A stretch of 64,000 nucleotides of DNA. Origin: Desulfovibrionaceae bacterium. Its GTDB lineage: Bacteria > Desulfobacterota > Desulfovibrionia > Desulfovibrionales > Desulfovibrionaceae. This document shows, piece after piece, positions 56,635 through 64,000 of this stretch. The stretch is taken from positions 1 to 64,000 of the forward strand of contig CAJTFO010000001.1 in assembly GCA_910575755.1 (NCBI GenBank), in the 5' to 3' direction. A program made the position numbers and the translations under genes. The notes under the pieces were generated by a model. That model did no database searches and had not been told where the DNA came from. It saw only the letters and a list, made by a program, of their open reading frames with translations. Numbering within the stretch: position 1 is the first letter of the stretch; each line of letters starts with the position of its first letter.

Positions 56635-58080
56635 TCATTTCTTCTTCAGCCCCAGACGCTGCGCCACGGCTTCCGCGCCCATGCGGGCGAACTCGGCCAC
56701 ATCCCGGCCCTGACGCGCGCTTTCGGGCAAAAGCAGCTCAGGCCGGTTGGCCAGGCTCCTGTCCGGCGTAATGCCGTATTCCGGCGGGAAGCCATCGTTG
56801 AAATACATGTCCTGAAAACCCGCAAACTTCAGGCTGTGGGCCGTGGCGTCCAGCAGGGCGCGTTCGTTGCCGCCCACCAGGCCCAGGGAGCGGGCGTTGA
56901 GCAGACCGGCCAGGCATTCGCCGCCCTGGGTGCAGGCAATATGCCCGTGGCGGTTGGCCTGAATCATGGCGTCCATGATCTGCTGTTCCGTAACCTGCAC
57001 CACCTGGAAGGCCTTTTCGCCGCCAGCCTCCACAAAGCGTTCGGCCAGCTTGCGCACGCGCGGGAACGACACGGGGTTGCCGATCATGGCGGCCTGGGCC
57101 ACGCTGGGCGTCACCGTCACCGGCTGCCAGCGGCGGGCGTCTCTGGGCGCGGCGTAGTAACGCCAGACCGGGTCCGCATGCTCGGACTGCACGCCGAAGA
57201 CGCGCGGAAGCCCGGTGATGACGCCCAGATCCAGCATTTTCAGAAAGCCGGACATAATGGCCGTGATATTGCCCGCATTGCCGATGGGCACAAACAGGCA
57301 GAGGCCGGACACATCCCAGCCGTACCACTGGGCCGTCTCGTAGGCGTAGGATTCCTGCCCCAGAATGCGCCAGCTGTTCTTGGAATTGAGCAGGGCCACG
57401 CGGTACTTTTCCGCCAGGCGCTCCACCACCTTCATGCAGTCGTCGAACACGCCGGGCAGTTCCAGCACTGTGGCGCCGCTGCCCAGAGGCTGCGACAACT
57501 GCTGCGGCGTGACCTTGCCGTGCGGCAGCAGCACCACGGACTTGAGCGGCGCGCCCACATAGGCCGCATACAGCGCGGCGGCGGCGGAGGTGTCGCCGGT
57601 GGAGGCGCAGACCGTGAGTACCTCGTCCCACTGCTGGCGGCGGCAGAGCCATTTCAGATAACTGAAGGCGCAGGCCATGCCCCGATCCTTGAAGGAAGCG
57701 CTGGGGTTCTGGCCGTCGTTCTTGTAGGCGAAGGGCAGCCCCACTGCATCGCGCAGGGCGGGCGCGGCCTCCACAATGGGGGTCAGGCCTTCGCCCAGAT
57801 ACACGATGTCCTCTTCCTCCAGCAGCGGAGCCAGCAATTCATAGTAGCGAAAAATGCCCTTGAGCGCCGTGTGGCGCGTGCAGGCGCGCGCGTCGAAAAC
57901 TTCCCGCCAGGCCGCGCCGTCGCGCTCTTTCAGGCGGAAAAAGTCCAGATTCTCCAGCAGAAAAACGCCGCCGCATTGCGGGCAGGCGTACAGCAGGCTG
58001 TCGCCGGGGTAACGCGCCCCGCAGTCCAGACAGACGTATTCCATGCGGCCGCGATAGGCCGGAAAATCAGCATGCGCCAT
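56635..58080 (-). CDS. thrC: threonine synthase with N-terminal zinc ribbon
   Basis: Last step of threonine synthesis, from O-phosphohomoserine. The 481-residue PLP enzyme of fold type II has a small zinc ribbon, C17-x2-C20-x12-C33-x2-C36, before the catalytic core. The PLP lysine is K131 in [10 protein letters not shown], with [13 protein letters not shown] and [16 protein letters not shown] as substrate and cofactor loops. The ATG at 58080 has AAGGAG 8 bases upstream; a GTG 9 bases earlier overlaps that site. thrC, the aminotransferase and hom form a leftward group. Confidence 0.95.
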   Translation of the reverse strand: MAHADFPAYRGRMEYVCLDCGARYPGDSLLYACPQCGGVFLLENLDFFRLKERDGAAWREVFDARACTRHTALKGIFRYYELLAPLLEEEDIVYLGEGLTPIVEAAPALRDAVGLPFAYKNDGQNPSASFKDRGMACAFSYLKWLCRRQQWDEVLTVCASTGDTSAAAALYAAYVGAPLKSVVLLPHGKVTPQQLSQPLGSGATVLELPGVFDDCMKVVERLAEKYRVALLNSKNSWRILGQESYAYETAQWYGWDVSGLCLFVPIGNAGNITAIMSGFLKMLDLGVITGLPRVFGVQSEHADPVWRYYAAPRDARRWQPVTVTPSVAQAAMIGNPVSFPRVRKLAERFVEAGGEKAFQVVQVTEQQIMDAMIQANRHGHIACTQGGECLAGLLNARSLGLVGGNERALLDATAHSLKFAGFQDMYFNDGFPPEYGITPDRSLANRPELLLPESARQGRDVAEFARMGAEAVAQRLGLKKK

Positions 58081-58085
58081 GCCGG

Positions 58086-58685
58086 TCACTCCTTGTGTTT
58101 GCTTTTCAGCCAGGCTTTTTCCGTCCCGGTCAGCAGACGGACGATATTTTCATGGTGTCGCCAGGCCACCAGAACCAGCAGGGCGAGGCTCAGGGGCAGC
58201 CACTTCCAGGCCGCGCTGAGCAGCAGAAGCAGGGGCAGAACCGTCACCAGGGTCAGAGAGCCCAGAGAAACATAGCGGCTGCGCCAGATGACCAGCAGGC
58301 AGAGCACAGAGGCCGCCAGCAACTGCCAGAAACCCAGGGGCAGGAATACGCCGATGCTGGTGGCCACGGCCTTGCCGCCCCTGAAGCCCATGAAGCAGGA
58401 AAAGACGTGCCCCAGCACGCAGGCCAGAGCCGTCAGGCTGACGAAGAGCGGCGAGGAGCTGATGGCGAGCGCCACCCAGACCGACAGCGCGCCCTTGAGC
58501 ACATCGCAGATCAGGGTGGCCACACCCCAGCCAAAGCCGCAGAGCCGGGAAACATTGGTGGCCCCGGTGCTGTGGCTGCCGCCCGCGCGCGGATCCACGC
58601 CACAGAAAGTTCTGGCAATGACTACTCCCCAGGGCACGGAACCCAGCACATAGGCCACGATGACCCAGAGCGTCTTTACAAGCAT
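58086..58685 (-). CDS. plsY: glycerol-3-phosphate acyltransferase PlsY
   Basis: Inner-membrane enzyme that acylates glycerol-3-phosphate from acyl-phosphate at the start of phospholipid synthesis. The 199 residues have five to six helices. The catalytic motifs are clear: [26 protein letters not shown] (motif 1), [22 protein letters not shown] (motif 2, in family terms) and [14 protein letters not shown] near the end. The ATG at 58685 has GGAGGAGG upstream. It lies between the RNB ribonuclease and thrC, only 5 bases from the latter. Confidence 0.96.
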   Translation of the reverse strand: MLVKTLWVIVAYVLGSVPWGVVIARTFCGVDPRAGGSHSTGATNVSRLCGFGWGVATLICDVLKGALSVWVALAISSSPLFVSLTALACVLGHVFSCFMGFRGGKAVATSIGVFLPLGFWQLLAASVLCLLVIWRSRYVSLGSLTLVTVLPLLLLLSAAWKWLPLSLALLVLVAWRHHENIVRLLTGTEKAWLKSKHKE

Positions 58686-58725
58686 GCTTTTTCCTCCTCC
58701 AGAAAACCGCTGTTCCGGGGGCGGT

Positions 58726-60855
58726 TTATCCGTCCACGGTCGCCGCCTCCAAGATCTGAATTTCATTATACAAGGGATGCGCCTTGCCCAGCCGCACCTC
58801 CACGGCCATGCCGGGGCAGGCCCGTTCGTCGAACATCCGACGCCTGCCGCGCACAAAAAGCCCCTGATCCGGCAGGCTCACGCTGACAAAGGCGTCATTT
58901 TCCTCGGTGATCACGCCGGGCCACCAGAGCTTGTCCCCCTTCTGGCGGAAGAAAAGCAGCTTCCAGTAACGCGGGCGGAAGCGCTGCACCTGCCCCACGG
59001 CCTCCAGTACCGGCGAAAGGCTGTTGAGCAGTTCCTCCAGCCCCTTTTCGTCCCATCGCGCCCGGCCCGTGCGCAGAAAATGCGCCACCTGGGCTTCATT
59101 GACAAGGTCGGGATAGCGGCGCAGGGGCGAGGTCACAGGCGTGTAGCGGGCCAGTCCCAGAGCCGCATGGGGCCGCGCCTGAACTTCCAGCCTGGAAGGC
59201 GTCAGCGCCCGCATGATCCGGGCCATATCCTGCGGCGCGGTCCAGACGCCCGCGTATTCCCTGGGCAGCGCCACATCCTGCGTGCGGTGGAGCATGGTCA
59301 GACCGCGCTCCTGTGCCCAGCGGGCCACAGCGGCGCTGGCCAGAATCATCATTTCCGCCACCAGCATCTGCGCGTCCGGGGCCGGCTCATCGGCAAGCAC
59401 GTCCACACGCAGATCCGCGCCCTGGCCTTCCAGACGGATGACCGGATCGGGCCGGTCCATGATCACGGCCCCGTCGCTGATGCGCGCCGCCTGACGCCGC
59501 CGCGCCAGATCCAGCCCCAGGCGCAGCAGCTCCGCATACGGCGCGGCGGGATTGTCCGGCGGCAGTGCGCCCGACGCATCCTGCCTGTCCAGCACGGCCT
59601 GGCTGTCCCTGTAGGTCAGGTTGGCGGCCAGACGCGCCCTGGCCACGAACAGCTCGCACGCGCCCGCCCGGCCCTCCGGGTCCACGAACACCCGCACGCA
59701 CAGCGCCGGACGCGGTTCGCCGGCCACCAGTGAAAAGACATGGGTGCCCAGACGTTCGGGCAGCATGTGGCAGACGCCTTCCGGCAGATAAATACTCGTG
59801 CCCCGGCGCAGCACGGCCTTGTCCAGCGGGCCGCCGAAGGGCCAGGCCAGAGCCGGGCAGGCCAGGGCCAGAGTCAGACTGAAGCCCGCGCCCTCCCGCT
59901 GGACAAAAAAGGCGTCGTCCACATCGCGGGTGCTGGCGCTGTCGATGCTCACAAAGGGCAGGTCGCAGAACGGCAGATCCGCCGCCTCCGGGCCGGAGCC
60001 CGCCGCCTGTTCCAGGGCGTCCACCTCCTGGGCGCAGTCCCGCCACCAGGCGTCGCCCGGCGCGTAGTCGGCCCGGTCCAGCCAGAAGTTGTAGTGCGGG
60101 GGCAGTTCGCCCCAGGCCACAAGCAATTGCAGGGGCAGATGCGGCACATCGGGCAGGCCCTTGGACAGCATGCGCCAGAGGGTTTCATGCTCCTGGCTTT
60201 CCGGGTCTGTCATGCGGGCGTACAGCAGGGTTCTGAGCCGCTCCGCCACCTCCGGCGCGGGCCATTCGCACGCGCCCCCGGCGTCGGGAGACGGCAGAGC
60301 GCGCTTCTTGCAGGCCACATCCCAGAGCAGACGGAAAAAAGCCGCGCCGCCCGCAATGAGGGCTTCCCGCTCTTCCCGGGCTTTCTGCTCCGCCAGACGC
60401 TTTTGCACCGTCTCGGCGGAAAAAACCTGAAAATCCGGCGGCTGAAAACGGAAATGACTTTTGCAGGCCAGCAGGGCGCGACCATAGGCGGCCACCTGGT
60501 CCGGGCCCGGATCGCTGCCGAAGAGCTCGGCGAACCACCGGGCCGGGGCCGACGCCACCTCGCCCTGCGCCATTTCCCAGACCTCCATGACAGGCACGGC
60601 GGCAGCCATTTCCTCCCTGGCCTTCCTGTGCGTTTCCAGCAGGCGCACCACCTCTTCGCGGCCGGCGTCCGCCGCGTGCTGCGGCCCGAGCCAGGGCAGC
60701 AGGCGCGCCGCCGTGAGCCGCGTTTCCCGCCGGTTGGGCAGCAAGAGACGCAGGCGGCCCCCCGCTTCTTCCGTGACCATGGCGATCTGGACGGCATTGC
60801 CCTCCATGTATTCCACAATGCAGCCCGGCGCTGGATAGCGCACACAACCCGGCAT
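58726..60855 (-). CDS. RNB-domain ribonuclease (RNase II/R superfamily)
   Basis: 3'-5' exoribonuclease of 709 residues. The RNB catalytic block is evident: [18 protein letters not shown] with the metal aspartates, [18 protein letters not shown], and the closing [22 protein letters not shown]. Unlike RNase R, the N-terminal about 250 residues do not look like two cold-shock domains; they begin [28 protein letters not shown] in pattern and then become helical. This suggests the smaller RNB subgroup found in cyanobacteria and deltaproteobacteria (inference). AAGGAG lies 5 bases before the ATG at 60855. Confidence 0.9.
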   Translation of the reverse strand: MPGCVRYPAPGCIVEYMEGNAVQIAMVTEEAGGRLRLLLPNRRETRLTAARLLPWLGPQHAADAGREEVVRLLETHRKAREEMAAAVPVMEVWEMAQGEVASAPARWFAELFGSDPGPDQVAAYGRALLACKSHFRFQPPDFQVFSAETVQKRLAEQKAREEREALIAGGAAFFRLLWDVACKKRALPSPDAGGACEWPAPEVAERLRTLLYARMTDPESQEHETLWRMLSKGLPDVPHLPLQLLVAWGELPPHYNFWLDRADYAPGDAWWRDCAQEVDALEQAAGSGPEAADLPFCDLPFVSIDSASTRDVDDAFFVQREGAGFSLTLALACPALAWPFGGPLDKAVLRRGTSIYLPEGVCHMLPERLGTHVFSLVAGEPRPALCVRVFVDPEGRAGACELFVARARLAANLTYRDSQAVLDRQDASGALPPDNPAAPYAELLRLGLDLARRRQAARISDGAVIMDRPDPVIRLEGQGADLRVDVLADEPAPDAQMLVAEMMILASAAVARWAQERGLTMLHRTQDVALPREYAGVWTAPQDMARIMRALTPSRLEVQARPHAALGLARYTPVTSPLRRYPDLVNEAQVAHFLRTGRARWDEKGLEELLNSLSPVLEAVGQVQRFRPRYWKLLFFRQKGDKLWWPGVITEENDAFVSVSLPDQGLFVRGRRRMFDERACPGMAVEVRLGKAHPLYNEIQILEAATVDG

Positions 60856-61059
60856 AAAAACTCCTTTATGACATTCCGCTGCAACCCAGAAGCGAAGAAT
60901 CCTGCATTTTTTCCGTTCTGGCAAGCCCTGCCCGACCGGCGTCCAAGGCAGCGGGACAGGTTCCCTACTGGACGGGCCGGCGGGAAGCGGGTATACGCAT
61001 TCCTTAAATACCCCAATTTCTACCGCGCCCCAAGGACGCGCACGCACGAGACACAGCCC

Positions 61060-62904
61060 ATGAGCATCATTCACCAGCCGGGCGGCAACCGCACCCTGAG
61101 CCTTCAGGAGCCGGAAAAACCCCAGCTCTACCGTGAACTTTTTCCCTATACAAGCATTTGCCGCACGTCTTTTGATGAAGTGCTGCTGGCTCCGCGCCCG
61201 GCGGAGCAGATGCGCATCACCGATACCACCTTTCGCGACGGCCAGCAGGCCAGACCGCCCTATACGGTCAAGCAGGTGGCCAAAATGTTCGACTTTCTGC
61301 ACCGTCTGGGCGGCAAAACCGGGCTGATCACGGCGTCGGAATTTTTTCTCTACTCGGCCAAGGATCGCAAGTGCATCGACGTCTGCCGGGCGCGGGGCTA
61401 CCGCTTCCCCAGGGTCACGGCCTGGATACGCGCCACCAAGGAAGACCTCAAGCTGGTGCGGGACATGGAATTTGACGAAACCGGCATGCTCACCAGCGTG
61501 TCCGACTACCATATTTTTCTCAAGCTGGGCAAAACCCGCCAGCAGGCCATGGACATGTATCTGAACCTGGCCTCACAGGCCCTGGAATGGGGCATCATTC
61601 CGCGCTGCCATTTCGAGGATGTCACCAGGGCTGATATTTACGGCTTCTGCCTGCCCCTGGCCCAGCGCCTTATGGAGCTCGCGCGCCAGAGCGGCATGCC
61701 GGTGAAAATCCGCCTCTGCGACACTATGGGCTACGGCGTGCCCTGGCCCGGCGCGGCCCTGCCCCGCTCGGTGCAGCGCATCGTGCGGGCCTTTACCGAC
61801 GAGGCCGGCGTGCCCGGCCAGTGGCTGGAATGGCACGGCCACAACGATTTCCACAAGGTGCTGGTCAACGGGGTCACGGCATGGCTGTACGGCTGCGGCG
61901 CGGTCAACGGCACGCTGTTCGGCTTCGGCGAACGCACGGGCAACACCCCGCTGGAAGCCCTGCTGGTGGAGTATATCTCTCTCACCGGCGAGGACGCGGC
62001 GGCCGACACCACCATTTTAAGCGAAGTGGCCCGTTTTTTTGAGAAGGAACTGCACTACCGCATCCCCTACAATTACCCCTTTGTGGGGCGCGACTTCAAT
62101 GCCACCAGCGCTGGCGTGCACGCCGACGGCCTGGCCAAGAACGAGGAAATCTACAACATCTTCGACACCGGGCATCTGCTGGGCCGGCCGGTGCCCATCA
62201 TCATCACCGACAAGACCGGACGCGCCGGCGTGGCCTACTGGATCAACAACAATCTGAACCTGTCGGACGACAAGCAGGTGTCCAAAAAGCACCCGGCCGT
62301 GGGGCAGATCTACGACGCCATCATGGCCGTGTACGAGGAGACCGGGCGCACCACCAGCTTTTCCCACGATGAAATGGAAGCGCTGGTGCAGCGCTTCATG
62401 CCCGAACTCTTTGCCACCGAATTCGACCAGATGAAGCGCCTGGCCGGCGATCTGGCCGCGCACCTCATGGTGCGTCTGTCCCGCAGCGCCGGGCTGGCCG
62501 ACCTCAGCGAACAGGCCTGCGCCCGGCTGGACGCATTTGTGCGCGAATATCCCTTCATCCAGTTCTGCTGTCTGGCGGACGCCCAGGGCAAGATGCGCTG
62601 CTCGGCCGTCACTGACCCGGAATACAGGGAGGTCTACGAAGCTCTGCCCGTGGGCTATGACTTCTCGCAGCGCGAATGGTTCAAGATGCCCATGAAAACC
62701 GGTTCCCTGCATATCATGGATGTCTACCAGTCGCACTTCACCGGCAAGCTGATCATCACGGTGTCCTGCGCCGTGACCGATGAAAACGACCGCATTGTGG
62801 GCGTGGTCAGCTGCGACATTCAGCTGGAGGAACTGCTCAGGCGCGCCCGCGCCCTGCAACAGGAAGTGGGTTCGCAGGAAGAGGCGGACGGCGACAGCGA
62901 TTAG
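61060..62904 (+). CDS. Re-citrate synthase-like HMGL enzyme with C-terminal Cache-like domain
   Basis: Predicted to condense acetyl-CoA and oxaloacetate with Re stereochemistry, the citrate synthase type known in Desulfovibrio and Clostridium kluyveri, which belongs to the isopropylmalate/homocitrate synthase family. The catalytic TIM barrel spans about 50-330: TDTTFRDGQQARPPYT (D55, R59), HFEDVTRAD, RLCDTMGYGVPWPG, the metal motif HGHND (259-263) and GFGERTGNTPLEALL. Residues about 470-595 are extra: DFSQREWFKMPMKTG, then DVYQSHFTGKLIITVSCAVTDENDRIVGVVSCDI, the pattern of Cache/PDC ligand-binding domains of chemoreceptors. There is no signal peptide. icd follows after a terminator, supporting a TCA role. 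The Shine-Dalgarno is weak. Confidence 0.85.
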   Translation: MSIIHQPGGNRTLSLQEPEKPQLYRELFPYTSICRTSFDEVLLAPRPAEQMRITDTTFRDGQQARPPYTVKQVAKMFDFLHRLGGKTGLITASEFFLYSAKDRKCIDVCRARGYRFPRVTAWIRATKEDLKLVRDMEFDETGMLTSVSDYHIFLKLGKTRQQAMDMYLNLASQALEWGIIPRCHFEDVTRADIYGFCLPLAQRLMELARQSGMPVKIRLCDTMGYGVPWPGAALPRSVQRIVRAFTDEAGVPGQWLEWHGHNDFHKVLVNGVTAWLYGCGAVNGTLFGFGERTGNTPLEALLVEYISLTGEDAAADTTILSEVARFFEKELHYRIPYNYPFVGRDFNATSAGVHADGLAKNEEIYNIFDTGHLLGRPVPIIITDKTGRAGVAYWINNNLNLSDDKQVSKKHPAVGQIYDAIMAVYEETGRTTSFSHDEMEALVQRFMPELFATEFDQMKRLAGDLAAHLMVRLSRSAGLADLSEQACARLDAFVREYPFIQFCCLADAQGKMRCSAVTDPEYREVYEALPVGYDFSQREWFKMPMKTGSLHIMDVYQSHFTGKLIITVSCAVTDENDRIVGVVSCDIQLEELLRRARALQQEVGSQEEADGDSD

Positions 62905-62907
62905 CCC

Positions 62908-62948
62908 GCAGGTCCGTCCCGCCGGGCGGCGGGACGGACCTGCCATTT
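62908..62948 (+). terminator. terminator between Re-citrate synthase and icd
   Basis: Perfect 16-bp GC-rich stem (62908-62923 with 62928-62943), 4-base loop GGGC, then CATTTTT. It begins 3 bases after the citrate synthase stop and should stop or strongly reduce read-through into icd. Confidence 0.9.
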
Positions 62949-62978
62949 TTCACGGAACACGCAAACGGGACAAGCATC

Positions 62979-64000
62979 ATGCGCAAAAAAATCTACTGGA
63001 TCGAAGGCGACGGCATCGGGCCGGAAATCTGGCGGGCCGCGCGGCCGGTCATTGACGCGGCGCTGGCTAAAGAATCAGACCTGCGCCTGGACTGGCAGGA
63101 ACTGCTGGCCGGGGAAAAAGCCGTGGCCGAAACCGGTTCCCCCCTGCCCGAAGCCACCCTGGACGCCCTGCGCGGCGCGGACATCGCCATGAAAGGCCCC
63201 CTGGGCACGCCTGTGGGCACGGGCATCCGCAGCCTGAACGTGGCTCTGCGCCAGGGGCTGGATCTGTACGCCTGCATCCGGCCGGTGCGCCATTTCGAGG
63301 GCCTGGAAACGCCGGTCAAGCACCCCGAACGGGTGGATATGGTCATCTTTCGCGAAAATACGGAGGATGTCTACGCGGGCGTGGAATTCGCGGCCGAAAC
63401 CCCCGAAGCCCGCAGGCTTGTGGCCTTTCTGCGCGATGAACTGGGCGTGACCAGGGTGGGCGAGACCGCCGCCGTGGGCATCAAGCCCATGACCGAGGCT
63501 GGTTCCAAACGTCTGGTGCGTCGCGCCCTGCGCTACGCCCTGGACAATGGGCGCGAAAGTCTGACCCTGGTTCACAAGGGCAATATCATGAAGTTCACCG
63601 AGGGCGCGTTCCGCCAGTGGGGCTATGATGTGGCCGCCCAGGAGTTCGGCGACCAGACCTGCACGGAAAAGGAAACCGCGCCCGGCCGCCTGGTGGTCAA
63701 GGATCGCATTGCCGACGCCATGTTTCAGGAGGCCCTGCTGCGGCCGGAGCAATATCAGGTGCTGGCCACGCCCAACCTCAACGGCGACTACATTTCCGAC
63801 GCGCTGGCCGCCCAGGTGGGCGGGCTGGGCCTCGCGCCGGGCGTGAACATGTCCGACAGTCTGGCCTTTTTCGAGGCCACCCACGGCACCGCGCCCACCA
63901 TCGCCGGGCAGGACAAGGCCAATCCCGGCAGCGTGATCCTCTGCGGCGCGCTGCTCATGGAACATCTGGGCCTGCCCGCCGCCGCCGAACGCATCCGCGC
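62979..64000 (+). CDS. icd: isocitrate dehydrogenase, partial at window end
   Basis: Oxidises isocitrate to 2-oxoglutarate. The 340 visible residues open with KKIYWIEGDGIGPEIW, then GPLGTPVGTGIRSLNVALRQ (isocitrate-binding serine as in E. coli Icd), VKHPERVDMVIFRENTEDVYAGVEF, LVHKGNIMKFTEGAF and TPNLNGDYISDALAAQVGG, FEATHGTAPTIAGQDKANPGS. These favour isocitrate over isopropylmalate as substrate. The frame is open to the last base; roughly 50-80 residues are missing. The start at 62979 has a modest GGGA upstream. It lies 74 bases after the Re-citrate synthase gene. Confidence 0.95.
   Translation, partial: MRKKIYWIEGDGIGPEIWRAARPVIDAALAKESDLRLDWQELLAGEKAVAETGSPLPEATLDALRGADIAMKGPLGTPVGTGIRSLNVALRQGLDLYACIRPVRHFEGLETPVKHPERVDMVIFRENTEDVYAGVEFAAETPEARRLVAFLRDELGVTRVGETAAVGIKPMTEAGSKRLVRRALRYALDNGRESLTLVHKGNIMKFTEGAFRQWGYDVAAQEFGDQTCTEKETAPGRLVVKDRIADAMFQEALLRPEQYQVLATPNLNGDYISDALAAQVGGLGLAPGVNMSDSLAFFEATHGTAPTIAGQDKANPGSVILCGALLMEHLGLPAAAERIR

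Overview
The window looks like chromosomal DNA of a GC-rich sulfate-reducing deltaproteobacterium of the Desulfovibrio group. The best markers are a split-Soret cytochrome c (known from Desulfovibrio desulfuricans), a Re-type citrate synthase in place of the usual Si enzyme, a stand-alone AICAR formyltransferase without the IMP cyclohydrolase half, and the dnaX-ybaB-recR and thrC/aminotransferase/hom gene orders. I placed 53 protein genes, the last one cut by the window edge. I found no rRNA, tRNA, CRISPR array, insertion sequence or prophage.

Layout. 0-8 kb: a LysM transglycosylase, a TrmH-like rRNA methylase, a flagellar operon fliL-N-O-P-Q read leftward from a strong sigma-54 promoter, then yggS and era. 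8-16 kb: gatCA behind a lipoprotein gene, dnaK alone, the split-Soret cytochrome, and a chemoreceptor. 16-30 kb: ZIP transporter, dnaX-ybaB-recR, a secreted protein, ilvE, a dicarboxylate/amino-acid symporter, an M23 peptidase, and a leftward cluster of M16 peptidase, sulfotransferase, CbiR-like protein and DHH phosphoesterase. 30-38 kb: a flippase, a long non-coding gap, a ZraP-like periplasmic protein divergent from a ZraS/ZraR-like two-component system, an HD hydrolase and argB. 38-50 kb: ilvD, asnS, holB, purA, purH2, cobB, a glycosyltransferase and tlyA. 50-61 kb: a long leftward run from an RNB-domain ribonuclease through plsY, thrC, an AlaC-like aminotransferase, hom, yjbQ and a Kef-type transporter to dinB. 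61-64 kb: Re-citrate synthase and isocitrate dehydrogenase, the start of the oxidative arm to 2-oxoglutarate.

Most coding is housekeeping. The less ordinary signals are mostly non-coding. A dispersed repeat family has a hairpin head beginning AGAGC and a shared core (TTTTTCCGCGAAATGACGG). It lies just past, or overlapping, the stop codons of several genes, and two full copies stand as inward-facing inverted repeats around one divergent gene pair. There is a perfect 24-bp-stem palindrome between ilvD and asnS, and a 739-base gap with a clear Rho-independent terminator that may end a small RNA or a long 3' UTR. Among proteins, the most unusual is the Re-citrate synthase, which carries a C-terminal domain resembling the Cache (PDC) ligand-binding domain of chemoreceptors.

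All product names come from reading motifs by eye, with no database search. Start codons were chosen from ribosome-binding sites and family length and are stated where doubtful.
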